Of a DNA stretch of 64,000 nucleotides, positions 33,596 to 44,891 are shown piece by piece. The notes beneath the pieces were generated by a model, which had not been told where the DNA came from, searched no databases, and saw only the letters and a list, made by a program, of their open reading frames with translations. Location: assembly GCA_002261195.1 (NCBI GenBank), contig MVBO01000027.1:62001-126000 (forward strand), given 5' to 3'. Both the position numbers and the translations under genes were made by a program. How positions within the stretch are numbered: the first letter of the stretch is position 1; each line of letters opens with the position of its first letter. Source of the stretch: Bifiguratus adelaidae (lineage: Eukaryota; Mucoromycota; Endogonomycetes; Endogonales).

Positions 33596-35566
33596 CTAGC
33601 CTAAATACACCGTTTGTACATCTTGCTTTTTGGTGCGACAGATCACGCACTCGGAGACTTTTTCCGCGCATGGAGTGCAGAGGACCATATGAAAGCATGG
33701 AATGATGGCGGTCGTGATGCTCTGCTGAAAGCAGATTCGGCATTTTAGATCATTGAATGCCGCTGAATCCTTGGCGTGAGCCAAGTCTTCCGCCAGTGTC
33801 TCGTTCTCCAAAAGGAGATTGCGAACCACGGTCTCGAGCTCCACCACATGCTTTTGGGAGCGCTCTCTGAGCTGACGGTTCTCATGGTTCTCGGTGGTCA
33901 GCTGGTCTATGGAATCGTACAAATGAGACTGCTGGGCCAAGATACTGTCGCGGGATCTTTTTAGCAAGCCCATTTGGCGACTGAGTGCATCCTTGTCACG
34001 GAGCACGTTGCGATACTGAAGTTTGACAAGGGTCAATTCAGTCTTGACCGCATCAAAATGTTCCGACAGGGCAAGGACGTCTTTTGGGACTGAAGGTGTG
34101 GTTGCATAGAGTATATCGCGTGCACGACTCTTCAGTGGCCGGAACCGATGTCGACTAGTGGCACAATTCGGCCTGTAGTCAAAGTTGCTTGGCAAGTGCA
34201 CAACAGGAACATGCATGCTCCCGTCGTTTTCTTTCTCGACACCTTCTTCCAACAATTCTACCCGAGTACGAGGTTGCAATTGTTGGAAGCTCAAGAGACG
34301 AGTATAACCACGGCGGAAATCTTGTAACTGCTGCCTCGTAGCATCGAACTTTCGGGACGTTTGAGCACTGAAATCCTTTCTTGGGGGCCCTTTCTTCTCT
34401 CTTTGAGGTTGCCCGTCAGATCGCTCCCTCTGAGAGGCCGGAGGATTGTTGGAGTGGATTGACCGCCACTTCTTTGCCCCGTGATCTGCTGCCGGACTTT
34501 GTCCCCGAGCGTAAACGTCATCTTGATGTTGTAATATACGGTGTGTGTCGGTTGGTAACACTGGTATAGCCGGTTTCGATGCGTGCAGTTGATGCACAGA
34601 TGCTTCGGTGTTGTCTTCTTTGCTATTAGATGGGTGCTGAGCTTTCAAGGTAGGATCTTGCTTTGCAAGAGTGTTGGATTGTGTGGATGGATTGGAGGGA
34701 TTTATCAGGTGTTGGCCATCGCTTCGGTTGGCAACGTCGAGTTTGGACAAGGATAGGATAAGGTTGGAATTCAAGTCCACCGATTCGCCAGCGGCATCCG
34801 TTTTCAGAAATGCGACATTGGGATCGTCTGGAACTGTTCTGTGAATGCAGGAATTTGGCTTGAAGAAGGGAGCTCGGTTTCCGAGGACGGCAAATGTACA
34901 TTTTGGTCGCGCCCCATCAATGTCATAGTTTGGACAACGAAATTGTATCTTTCCGCGCGTATAGCTTGGAAAGTATTTTGTGACCATCATGTCCTTCAGA
35001 TGGGACGATTGAGTTGACTTTTTCTCGTCAGGATTGGACGGAAGCATCACAATCTTGGTGTTGAGTCCACAAAAACATTTGGAGTTAGGTGGAGTCCGTT
35101 TAGGAAGCATGTTGATTATGCCCAGAACAACGCAGAAAGTGAAATTGAAGTAGGGACAGATGGCTAAATCGGAACTGATATCCACCTCAGTTCGCGGTAA
35201 AAGTGGGAGAGCTATATCATTCAAGGCATTAATCGCCTTTATAATCTTGCACCACGGTTTCCAATGGACGTGGAACGCGCAGGCCACTCGCGGTGTTTGA
35301 TTGTTCGTTCCATCAACCGAGGATGTTGCGTTGCTGGGATCTTTTTCAAACTGATAGGAATGACAATCGTACACAACATCAAAGTCGGCGGAGATACTCC
35401 TGTGAGCTGGAAGCTTGCAAAAGCAGTGCGGTGGAAACGAAAGCGTCAGAGCTAACGTTGAGGCTGTAGACTCTTCCTTCCCTTTCTTGGCCAAGGCTTG
35501 AGCGTCGACCGAGGGTGGAATACAAGGTACACTCACTCGCTTCATCGGTAACGGTTCCTCTAGCAT
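33596..35566 (-). CDS. RING-finger protein with two N-terminal GRF-like Cys/His modules
   Basis: About 656 residues from ATG 35566; the frame is open 25 codons further up with no ATG and a stop just beyond, so an upstream exon is possible. Two similar Cys modules open the protein: CFCKLP with CAFHVHW, and CFCGLN with FRCPNYD and CTFAVL, a pattern like GRF zinc fingers. A disordered region, a coiled coil (LTLVKLQYRNVLRDKDALSRQ to ENETLAEDLAHAK) and a C-terminal C3HC4 RING (KCRICFQQS, PCFHMVLCTPCAEKV, CVICR) follow. Probably a ubiquitin ligase. It is divergent from the SAM carrier gene, 243 bp away. Confidence 0.75.
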   Translation of the reverse strand: MLEEPLPMKRVSVPCIPPSVDAQALAKKGKEESTASTLALTLSFPPHCFCKLPAHRSISADFDVVYDCHSYQFEKDPSNATSSVDGTNNQTPRVACAFHVHWKPWCKIIKAINALNDIALPLLPRTEVDISSDLAICPYFNFTFCVVLGIINMLPKRTPPNSKCFCGLNTKIVMLPSNPDEKKSTQSSHLKDMMVTKYFPSYTRGKIQFRCPNYDIDGARPKCTFAVLGNRAPFFKPNSCIHRTVPDDPNVAFLKTDAAGESVDLNSNLILSLSKLDVANRSDGQHLINPSNPSTQSNTLAKQDPTLKAQHPSNSKEDNTEASVHQLHASKPAIPVLPTDTHRILQHQDDVYARGQSPAADHGAKKWRSIHSNNPPASQRERSDGQPQREKKGPPRKDFSAQTSRKFDATRQQLQDFRRGYTRLLSFQQLQPRTRVELLEEGVEKENDGSMHVPVVHLPSNFDYRPNCATSRHRFRPLKSRARDILYATTPSVPKDVLALSEHFDAVKTELTLVKLQYRNVLRDKDALSRQMGLLKRSRDSILAQQSHLYDSIDQLTTENHENRQLRERSQKHVVELETVVRNLLLENETLAEDLAHAKDSAAFNDLKCRICFQQSITTAIIPCFHMVLCTPCAEKVSECVICRTKKQDVQTVYLG

Positions 35567-35809
35567 CCAAATGTCGGCGTCGGCGATCCACGCCTTCCCC
35601 GTATTCCCCGGCGCCTCCTTAATGAGCTTAACCTGCTCCACTCATGCTTTGAATGCATGGCTGTGGTCCAAAGTCGTACTCTTGGCTTTCGCAAAGACCT
35701 TGTCTTCACCTACACCAGTCTTGTCAAGTCTTGTATCCTGCACCGTGTTCATGTCGACCCATGAGCGTAGAAGCCACGGTCAAGAAGGACATTTTTTGTC
35801 TGGTCACTC

Positions 35810-36964
35810 ATGGCAGAAGCACAAGCACGTCCACCGGGATTCAAGCAGGCGCTGTTGGTAAGTGTATGCTGAGGCTCATGAAGAGGAAATGTATGCGTGC
35901 ATGGTCCTGATTCACGGGTTTTCTGGTGTAGGGCGGCGCTTTGGCCGGTACGGCTGTCGATGCAGCGTTGTTTCCTTTGGATACTATCAAGACACGGTTA
36001 CAGTCTAGAGCTGGCTTCTTGGCTTCCGGTGGATTCAAGGGAGTGTATTCTGGATTACTGAGCGCAGTGGTAGGGAGCGCACCGAACGGTAAGTGTTTTC
36101 GTTTTGCATGCGAGAAGCTGTTCATTTATCCCGGATCGACATTGTGTATAGCTGCTCTCTTCTTTGTCACGTATGAGTTTACAAAGAGGGTATTGAAGGG
36201 CTTTACAACCCAAGATCATCTCCAACCTTTCATACACATGGCGGCGGCTTCGGTGGGTGAAGTGGTATGGATCTTCCAGTTTCGTGTTAAAAGTAGAGTC
36301 TGATCTGATTTCTGGTCTCATAGTCTGCTTGTACAGTCAGAGTGCCCACGGAAGTGATCAAGCAGCGTATGCAAACTGGACAATATCCCACCACCTCACA
36401 GGCAGTCCGATCGGTCCTTCGATCTGAAGGTTTGCTTGGATTTTATCGAGGGTATCTCACCACGGTCGCGCGAGAGGTCAGTTGATATAGGGCGATGGTG
36501 TATTGTTACATGGAGGCTCATTGACTTCGTGCGGCTAGATTCCTTTTACATGCATTCAATTTCCCATTTACGAGTATTGCAAGAAGCTGTATACCCAAAT
36601 ATATAATGAACCTATACATCCCATGCAAGCCGCACTATGTGGTAGCTTGGCAGGAGGCCTTGCGGCAGCTGCTACCACACCACTCGATGTGGTTAAGACA
36701 CGCATCATGCTGAGCAGTAAGGTAAGGAAGCCTTTGTGTTATCCTTTATCGTCTATGTCGATGTTGACTCTTTGTCTATCACAGCACAACACGCATGCTC
36801 CTTACGTTGGCACAATAGAATCGTTGCGCCGCATAGCCCGCGAAGAAGGTCCGAGAACTCTCTGGAAAGGCGTTGGACCGCGAGTGATGTGGATATCGAT
36901 CGGCGGAAGCATATTCCTAGGTGTTTACGAATGGGGTGTGCGATTGTTCGAACCCACCATATAA
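35810..36964 (+). CDS. PET8: mitochondrial S-adenosylmethionine carrier (Pet8/SAMC)
   Basis: 277 residues in six exons (35810-35857, 35932-36088, 36152-36264, 36324-36476, 36539-36721, 36785-36964). Three mitochondrial-carrier repeats with Px[DE]xx[KR] signatures: [25 protein letters not shown] and [12 protein letters not shown]. The short N-terminus, [12 protein letters not shown] and the closing [19 protein letters not shown] match SAM carriers. It imports cytosolic S-adenosylmethionine across the inner membrane in exchange for S-adenosylhomocysteine. Length and repeat layout are normal for the family. Confidence 0.93.
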
Positions 36965-38070
36965 CTCAAAAAGGGCATGCCAACCAAACTATAGACGACA
37001 TAGAGTTTTTTACACCATTCATGTATTTCTAGACACGTATAAAGTGGTCAAGCAGACACTGCAATCGAGTCTAAGCTTGTCGGGTTGCACGTAAGTCAAA
37101 GCCTTAAGGCTTCTTGATGTGCGTATCGTCTTGAGACTTTGCGTGTTTCTACGAGAATGATGTTAACGTCATCATGCAAAACGTCCGTGTGTAAACGCTT
37201 ACTTCCATCTTTCTCTCATGTTGCTCCTCCTTCTTTTGAGCTTTGGACTCGATGCCTGTCTAATTTCATCCCAATGTCAATATGAAAGTGGAAAGTCGGG
37301 GATATGGCTTACGTTTTGCTTTTCAGCATTGTGCGCAGGGTTGTGCTTTCCAGGATCGCCATGAACGTCTGGTATGGTCAGGAGATAAAGCAGTAGAGTC
37401 AACCGCAGAGTTCATGATGATGAGCCATTCGCGTCCTTAGAATCCAAGCCATATCAAATTTCCATTTTTGTCGTACAGGCACGGACCATCCGTCTCATGG
37501 CCTATGTGGCAACTGTTGTCTGTATAGCATTTGATGGGTTATCGAAATGACATCCTCCAGCACTTCAGCTCACCTGTCTACTATTGCCCGCAGGTGACAC
37601 CAGACAGGCTGTGCCGGCGAAGTTATTCCGCTTCGGAGTTGTTTCCCAGAATCTCCCACAGATTGCCAATACATCCCAATGTACATGATCCAAATATCGC
37701 CAAAAGCAGCTGATCCATGATAACATGACATCCAAGAGTGGTGTAACGCCGGGTTCTTGACACTATCCTCTTTGTGAAACGGGACGCCCGGATCCATGGG
37801 AACTTTTGTTGTGTTCCTCATTTGTCAGCTATTGTGGTACTCTACCCTGAGCACATTTTCTACTTTAGGGCAGCTGGCTCTACTTGGTTTCCGCTTTCTT
37901 CGCGGGGACTTGCGGAATGGCACATCCTGTGCAACTCCCTGGTATGCGAGCGTGCGCAATGTACCGCAAATGCGCTCTTGTGACCACACGGTGGGAACTT
38001 TTGACAATTGAAGCGGGCAGCGCCGGCTATCATATGCGTTTGGGAGCGCATGAAAACGTGCGCTCAGTAA
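36965..38070. other. intergenic region, no supported gene
   Basis: About 1.1 kb between the SAM carrier and the second carboxylesterase. Only short open frames without start, splice or domain support; one longer minus-strand frame (37825-38244) is antisense to the esterase signal-peptide region. The AATATAAAT at its right edge is treated separately. Confidence 0.5.
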
Positions 38071-38077
38071 TATAAAT
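38071..38077 (+). promoter_or_regulatory. TATA box for the second carboxylesterase
   Basis: TATAAAT lies 55 bp upstream of ATG 38126, in the context GTAATATAAATTCGG. Confidence 0.5.
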
Positions 38078-38125
38078 TCGGAGGGAGCTGAGCGTCTCGT
38101 ATCAAAGTCACTGACTCCATTGACC

Positions 38126-39941
38126 ATGGTGAACCTCACGATCACGGCATTGATGGTCTGCCTGAGCGCGGGCGCGGCATTAGCAGCTCCATTATCATCG
38201 TCGGCTCCATCGGTCAAGATAGCAAATGGTACTCTTGTTGGCAAGCATCTTGACGGTTTTAATCAAGATATCTTTATTGGAATTCCATATGCTCAACCTC
38301 CCACCGGAGAGCTCCGATTCGCACCTCCTCAGCCCCTGAATTCTGCGTGGGGTTCTCGCAAAGCGGTCAAGTACGGCAACTCTTGCTACGCTTTTGGCCC
38401 CTACACAGACAATGATGGGTTCGTGCAGAGCGAGGACTGTCTGACGCTCAACATTGTTCGGCCAAGTGGCTATGAAAACCAAGCTTTGCCTGTAGGCGTC
38501 TGGATATACGGTGGTGGTTTCCAGCAAGGTGTCTCCGCACGCGATTTATACAACTTGTCGTACCCTGTGCAGCAATCAGTCATGGGGAATACACCGGTGA
38601 TTGGTGTGTCCATCAATTACCGCCTTGGAGCCTTTGGATTCCTAGCTTCCTCCGAAGTCCTTCATGCCGGTGACATGAACAATGGACTCAAAGATCAAAT
38701 CCTGGCTTTGCGATGGATTCAAGAGAACATTGGAGCCTTCGGCGGTGATCCGACTAAAGTTACCATTTGGGGGGAGTCGGCCGGTGGTGAATCCGTCGCC
38801 ATGCTACTTACGGCTTACGGCGGGAAACTCAACGGCTTGTTTCGAGGCGCCATCATGGAATCCGGATCATCTACTACGCAGCAGTACTTGCCGGTCGGCG
38901 CTTGGCAAGGTCAATACCGTAATTTGACCAAGTTTGCAGGTTGTGATAAGGCTGCGGACTCTCTTCAGTGCCTTCGCACTGCGCCTATCGAGAAGCTTGT
39001 CACCTTTTTCAATGTGACGAATGGCCTCGGTCACACTTTGATCAAGTATAATCCTACTGTAGATGGCGATGTGATTCCACAATGGCCCAAAGACCTGCTT
39101 GCCCAAGGCAAATTCGTGAATGTGCCCATGATTTCCGGTGCCAATCTTGATGAGGGTACGGCTTTCGGAGCTGGCAAGGTCGACACCACCAAGGAGCTGA
39201 GCGCTTGGTTGACCCAGAGTTACCCAACGCTACATAAGTCGACTGTGTCGGAGATTTTGCGTCTTTACCCCAACGATCCCTCAATAGGCTGTCCCTACGG
39301 AACTGGGAATTTGTATAGCAACAAGACATTCGGACTGCAGTACAAGCGCGGTTCTTCCATCGGAGGCGACATTGTCATGGTCGCGCCTCGTCGTCTTACG
39401 TGCGAGACTTGGACCAAGGCCGGCGCAGCGGTGTATTCGTATAATTGGAATCAGTCCGATTATACTACGCCCCCACAAGCCGGAAGCACTCACTTTCAAG
39501 AAGTGGTTTATGTGTTTGACAATCCGGCCAAGTCATTCCCTCAGAGTAAAGGTAAGCAAAGCTTAACAGGCTTAACATGGCCGACACCCTGGCAAGGTCA
39601 CTAGAGATGACTTCTCCGTCACTCGGTGATGGCTTGTTTCCTAAAACGGGCTACTCATCACATGTACGTTCCATTCAGCGGCTCCTATCGGTCCCGATCC
39701 CACTGGCGAGAAGAAGAAGCTTGCGGACCAGATCTCACGCTACTTCATGTCCTTTATCGCAACCGGAGATCCGAACAAAGCAGAGCAGGAGGCGAATTAT
39801 CCAGCATGGCCAAAGTACGATCTCTCGAACCCTCAAAATTATTATTTCCATCACGGCGATAGCCATCCCGAAGCGGATACATGGAGGAAGGAAGCCATTC
39901 ACTACATCAACTATGGTATAGGACATCAACTTGAGAACTGA
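38126..39941 (+). CDS. secreted type-B carboxylesterase/lipase
   Basis: 562 residues in two exons (38126-39551, 39679-39941). A signal peptide covers residues 1-20 (ending ALAAP). The core has GIPYAQPPTGELRF, oxyanion motif YGGGFQQG, Cys pairs near CYAF and SEDCL, nucleophile elbow WGESAGGES, catalytic Glu in NLDEGTAF and catalytic His in GSTHFQEVVYVF. It lacks the N-terminal extension of the esterase at 2568 and has one intron rather than four, so the two are not a recent duplication. The single 127-bp intron is long for this window; a small exon inside it cannot be excluded. A TATA box at 38071 suggests inducible expression. Confidence 0.9.
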
Positions 39942-40673
39942 AAGGGTTGACGGGGATACGGTCCGTTAGGGATCTGTGCAACGGAAGGTTTTTGATCCAA
40001 GTTGTTGACTTTATCCATGTGGACGCGTACGTGTTTAGCGGGGGAAAGACCCGTCCATGTATCTAGAGTATCTAATTGGTAAGCTAGTATTTCTCAAGAT
40101 ACACCCATCGTGATCGCGACCCCTTGATGCTGCACGTTTATTGCCGGTTTCCGTGCTTTCCCTTTCACAAATTTTGGGTATTTTGGCTTTGCTCACGAGT
40201 AGCATCTATTGCGTGACTGGATGGTTGCTTGTTGACATGCGTTTGTGCTTCCGTCCCAACGCAGCGCGACCCACAAGATGAAAGTGATCCTGGTTTGCAC
40301 ACGAGCTCAGGCGCCACGCTTTGTCAACCATTGACCGTGGCTAAGTGCGACCAGCAGCCTGCAGAAAGTAACAAGAATAGAGCCGTGGAACCTGTGGCGT
40401 TCCCTAGCATGTTTCGCTTGCAGATGCATGAGATCTCGTCAGAGAACTTTGAGGGTCGTTTGGGTGGTTGCGAGTAAAACATCAGTGTGTGCAAGTGAAA
40501 AACAACATCAGAAAGGTAGAATACCACGTCCTGGTCTCGTATTTAGAAAGTGGTCCTGAAAAGCTCATGTCAGGTCTTGATCAATGTCGCAGATATCTCG
40601 TAGACGCAATTCCAACTCGGGTAGACCGATGTATAACAATCACGAACAGGTTGATACGATGGCGCAGCTGAGG
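39942..40673. other. intergenic region, no supported gene
   Basis: About 730 bp with only short, unsupported open frames. It precedes the first gene of the four-helix membrane protein cluster. Confidence 0.5.
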
Positions 40674-40679
40674 TATAAA
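40674..40679 (+). promoter_or_regulatory. TATA box for the first four-helix cluster gene
   Basis: TATAAA lies 61 bp upstream of ATG 40735. The second cluster gene has TATATATA at nearly the same distance. Confidence 0.45.
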
Positions 40680-40734
40680 GTAAGGCCCGATCAAAGCTTG
40701 ATTCATACGCACGCTTGTTGTTTGCTTTGCGAAG

Positions 40735-41731
40735 ATGAAGGGACCAATCTTCACTCAATTTTGCTGGGCCGCACCCCTCAAGAGTGGTGTCATTGTCTTG
40801 GCTTTTATCAACTTGGTCCTCGGTATTGCCTTTCTGTCAGTCTACGCAGAGTACTTGACCGGTAAGTCGTGAGTTCCCTGGACCGACGCGTATATAATGT
40901 ACAATAGTTTACAATTATGCCGGTGAGCAGGGGATGGCAGTCTCCGGCTCGACGGCCATCCTCGCTTTGGACGTCATTGTCCATGTTTTCATCCTTATCT
41001 CATCTCTGGCGGCTTTAGTGCTAGGCTTCACTGTAAGGGTCGTGTCCATGCTGGTCCCTTGAGCGCTAACATTCTCGCAGGGCAAAGGTAAACTGATCTG
41101 GTTCTGGTTCGGGATTTCGTACTACGTTGCTACCGTTGTCGCCTTTATCTTTAATGTTGTCGCTGCTGCCTTGAGTGCCGGCTTGATCCCCGCTTTTATC
41201 GCTGCCCTCATTCTTGATGCCATCTTCTTCGTAAGTTATCCGCTTTGCGACTTTTGAAATATCTTATTCAATGGTCTCAATTAGCTATATTTTGCCCTTA
41301 CCGCTCACTCATACTACCACGTCTTGCTGAACCCTGAGCTCGAGACACAATTGGAAAGCATGCCTGCCGGACAACAAGGTGGTTACGACCCCAACCAACC
41401 CTACGACCCGGCCTACCCACAACAACAACCACCCTACGGTGAGGATAAGCAAGCTTACCCACAACAGAGTCTCCAGAACCATGTTCAGCAACCGCAACCA
41501 TACCAAGACCAACCACAGCAACCGTATCCACAATCGCCACAACCTCAACAGCAACCGGGCTCCTACGGTGCTCCTGCGGCATATCCTCAACCGCAGCCGC
41601 AAACCCCAGATCTCGCTCAATCGCCTATGCCGGTTCCCCAACAGTACCCTCCTGTATCACCTCCTCATCAATACGACGCTCCAACTGAGCAACAACCAGT
41701 CCAAACGGCGCCGTATCCTCCTCCTCAGTAA
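40735..41731 (+). CDS. four-helix membrane protein with Pro/Gln-rich tail (cluster member A)
   Basis: 282 residues in four exons (40735-40861, 40908-41032, 41081-41230, 41285-41731). Four hydrophobic helices are visible: SGVIVLAFINLVLGIAFL, AILALDVIVHVFILISSLAAL, ISYYVATVVAFIFNVVAAAL, and one ending LYFALTAHSYYHVLLNPELE. After the last helix comes a ~120-residue cytoplasmic-type tail of Gln/Pro/Tyr repeats. Helix topology, intron phases (1, 0, 0) and the LYFALxxHSYxxxLxNPEL block are shared with the gene at 42988. No characterised family is recognised; the layout recalls MARVEL or LAPTM-type tetraspans. The function is unknown. Confidence 0.8.
41390..41728 (+). repeat. Pro/Gln/Tyr-rich low-complexity coding repeat
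   Basis: CAACAACC-rich coding sequence giving irregular PQQ, PYP and QPQ units in the tail of cluster member A. It may mediate weak multivalent contacts or WW/SH3-type binding; that is inference. Confidence 0.6.
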
Positions 41732-42253
41732 TTAAGGGCATGTGAAGCTCCATATCATCGATACCGACCGTGAGTAATCCGTAGTTTGATTTGTCGTTGG
41801 AATTATCAATAATCGAATCTTCCACTCATTTCTCTGTTAATCTTGTTCTTTGGCGTAGCGAGCCAGGGCATTCGAATTGTCTACTCCTTCTTAGACTATG
41901 CGATCAGCGAGGGGTTAAAGTATCGTTCTCCATCTGAGTTGTCGTGCATCTCGGTTTGCCATACTTGAGGCTGCCCCGCTCGGGCATGCCATTCCGTGCC
42001 CCCAATTTAGGCTCGAGGCAAAACCCGCCCTCAACTTCTGCCTAATTTGGCCTGCCACATCCCGAGGCTGCGTTTAGCGTATTGAGATCTCTCGCCTCGA
42101 TACGTATTACATTATGGCACCTTGAACTTGGTCTGACAGTGGTGTCCTATCGTCCATGGCCGTCGCCGGCAGCACACTTCTTAGCATGTTGCTATCATCC
42201 TCCGTAGATTTGCGGCGGGCTATTAAAACACTGTATACCAAATGTGCAAGTTC

Positions 42254-42868
42254 ATGTCAAACAAGGCTCTAGAGTTGCTTATATATATCGCTTTACGTAA
42301 ATTTGATTGATTGACGTCTATGTCTGTTGAACTTTCTGCTCCTCTCAGGCGTCAAGCCGCTTTTGGTTTCTATTATTATCCTAGTGACAATTGTGATTAT
42401 TTATCGACTCTGTTTGTGTGATTCATCTTCGTACAGGAAAACTCGGCAACGGGCTACACCTTCCTGAATTGTCCTGCATCATGTCACAACACCCAAGCAC
42501 AGCCCAGCTTTATGGGCGTTTTAGGGATGAGCCACGCTGGCACTCAAGCCCCCTTGGGAGGCCGATCGTTTTGTGAAATGAAAATTCCAACCATTGAGGG
42601 TCATTATCCGGCTTGTGTCACCGTGTGAGTATCCCAGGGGTTTGGATTGGAAGAATGGGAAGCACGACAATGTAACGCCTTCAGTCACCATGGCGTGGAA
42701 TACCTACAGTTAGATTACGCGATGGAAGCGGGCATAAGATGGGTATACCAAGCTGTAATCCGTTGGAGAAAGATACAGAGAATAGAATGCCAACAGATAT
42801 CACTAACAAGAAGCACGACGGAGATGCGCAGTGAATGTCTTGGGCAACAGCATCCCATATCAGGGTAA
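42254..42868 (+). CDS. candidate small multi-exon gene, unverified
   Basis: A possible four-exon gene fits standard splice signals: ATG 42254 with a short hydrophobic start (LELLIYIAL joined to RVKPLLVSIIIL), an open exon giving NCPASCHNTQAQPSFMGV and SFCEMKIPTIEGHYPAC, then a strong GTGAGT donor near 42627 into HHGVEYLQLDYAMEAGIRW, ending at 42868. The hydrophobic N-terminus and spaced cysteines suggest a small secreted or membrane protein. All exons are short and no homology is recognised, so chance is a real alternative. The remaining sequence 41732-42253 shows no gene. Confidence 0.25.
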
Positions 42869-42924
42869 GCTTTGGTTTAGGGTGCGTCCGGTGATACGAG
42901 GACGGATACGAGGCGCGGATTCGC

Positions 42925-42932
42925 TATATATA
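42925..42932 (+). promoter_or_regulatory. TATA box for cluster member B
   Basis: TATATATA lies 63 bp before ATG 42988, a spacing nearly equal to that of cluster member A. Confidence 0.5.
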
Positions 42933-42987
42933 CGACGCTTTTGCTTTAGTCGATTGGCTTCAATTGCTTTTGTTCAAAGTCAACCCA

Positions 42988-43845
42988 ATGAACACAATGA
43001 AGATCCCTGTTCTCACTTTATGCTGTTTCTGTATCCCCCTCAGGATTGGCGTGATTATCCTCGCAGTCATCAATCTGATCATGGGCATTGTCACAGCCGC
43101 TGTCTATGGTGAAACCTTTTCCAGTAAGTCTATGCGTTTCGTCAAAGCAATCAATAACATGAAATAGTCTTTAGCATCGTTCAAAATATTGCAAATTCAG
43201 TGCCCACGTCAATCTCCTATAACTATCCCTATGATCCCTTTGCCACGCCCACGACCATCCAATCATCCCCATCAGTGCCTAACACTAGTGGCATAACCGC
43301 GCTTCTCGCCCTTGAAATCGTTTACTCTGTTTTGGTTGTCCTGGCTTCCTGTGCTGGTCTTTACGGAGTTTTAAAGGTAAGTATGGAGATTTCGTCAGGA
43401 ACTGTCATTAAGTCCAAGTCAATTAGGAGAAAGGCAAGTGGGTGTACTGGTTCGCTATGAGCTTTTACGCCGCTGCAGTGCTCGGTCTCATCTTTGGTAT
43501 TACAACTGTTGCCTTGATCGTCTCGCTTGAGAACCAACTGTGCAATGGTCTTCCATTCTGTCCCATACCTGCACCGGTTGGCAACATTGTTTCCATGATA
43601 TTTGCATTCCTCTTCAATGTAGGTGACGCGCGAAGGCAACCTCGCTTTGACATCCATCCTAGCTGTATTTTGCTCTCTGCATCCACTCGTATGCTCGCAT
43701 CTTGATGAATCCTGAGCTAGCAGCCACACAACAGACGCAGTCGACGCCAATGCAGAACATGAACCCAGGTCAAGGCGCCTATCCCAACCCAATTCCGGTT
43801 GAAGCGCAACAACATTATGCCGTCGATGACAAACAACAAGTGTAA
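42988..43845 (+). CDS. four-helix membrane protein (cluster member B)
   Basis: 239 residues in four exons (42988-43123, 43168-43376, 43427-43618, 43663-43845). It opens with the cluster motif LTLCCFCIPLRIGVIILAVINL (helix 1). A loop with YNYPYDPFATP lies between helices 1 and 2. Helix 2 ends CAGLYGVLK, helix 3 starts after EKGKWVYWF, and helix 4 ends LYFALCIHSYARILMNPEL. The short tail is Gln-rich. Introns fall at the same places and phases (1, 0, 0) as in members A and C. The first intron is only 44 bp. The Cys pairs at the membrane face could be palmitoylated; that is inference. No known function. Confidence 0.82.
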
Positions 43846-44187
43846 ACCTATCCAGTGATACAGCACGTAGCTTAGACCGAAGGCCATAGCACCTGCATAC
43901 ACGGTCGTCCGCCTTCCCTAAGCAATCGTAATCCATTCTTTTCCAATTTCACTGATATCCACCATAGCCGCCTATGTTGTAAGAACAAAGAATAACAGTA
44001 CATAATCGCTCACTTGCACTTGCATACCATTCAAATGACCTTTGAGCTTGCCTCATGGATGATTCTAACCATCAGGCATAGCCCTATAAGTGTAATATTT
44101 ACCTTTAACACGTAAACCTGAACAATGGAACGCGTCGTACATGGCGCAGTAAAAATAGCTTTGCTCTGCCTTAGTGAATGATCTCTC

Positions 44188-44887
44188 ATGAAGATACCCG
44201 AGGTCACAACCTGTTTTGGCTTCCTCCAGCTGAAGACAGGTGTCATCGGCATCGCTATTGTCACGGCAGTTGTCCACGCATTCCAAGCTTGGGAGAGAAG
44301 ACAACAGACTACAAGTAAGCCGAGATCAAGGGGCGGGGCTTATCCTAATGCGAATCAGTATATAGACGCCTAGAGGCCGAACATGACCTGGCGGGCTTAT
44401 GTACGCTCTACAATATGATAGGTTACTATGCCCTGTGGGCACTTCTTAACAACCTGATAGATCTATACGGCATCTTGACAGTAAGTGTTGCAACCTTGGC
44501 TATGGGAATGTCAGCTTCACTTCCCAGTAGAGCAAAGCTCGGCTTGTGAGGTGGTACAAGATGTGGGCTCTTTCTGCGTTCCTCACCAATCAAGCGGTTC
44601 ATTTGGCTAGCATTACCGTTCTTCGGAGTCAATGGAAAGTCCTCACCAGCTTGAAGACCGAGCTTGAGGATCCGCCGGGAATTGACTATGTCGCGATAAT
44701 GATGGACTTTCCCCTGAGCGTAAGTCACTGGCTGCCTTGTCATATTCAGTAAATCAATACTCCGTTATAGATGTATAGCGCTATTTGTATCCGCTCATAC
44801 CTTCGCCAATTGACCGGTGAATCCCCAGCGAGACGAACTGAGCGCAAGCCATCAAGTGAAAAAGGAGCGCGCTCCGCCAAAAGTTAA
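44188..44887 (+). CDS. four-helix membrane protein (cluster member C)
   Basis: 179 residues in four exons (44188-44314, 44374-44480, 44531-44719, 44771-44887). The start MKIPEVTTCFGFLQLKTGVIGIAIV aligns with member B but has lost two of the three cysteines. Helix 2 ends LIDLYGILT; helix 3 follows KARLVRWYKMW; the last exon keeps the IRSY block. The intron phases (1, 0, 0) are those of A and B, and the reading frame is intact end to end, so this diverged copy is probably still a gene. Helix 3 is weaker and the loop after it more polar than in the relatives. The next member starts 4 bp after its stop codon. Confidence 0.65.
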
Positions 44888-44891
44888 TAAA

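Noticed and set aside
37825-38244. 139-codon minus-strand frame near the second carboxylesterase
   Set aside because: Antisense to the esterase signal peptide and TATA region; no supporting features.
44188-44887. Cluster member C as a pseudogene
   Set aside because: Although diverged, all four exons join in frame with conserved intron phases, so it was kept as a probable gene.
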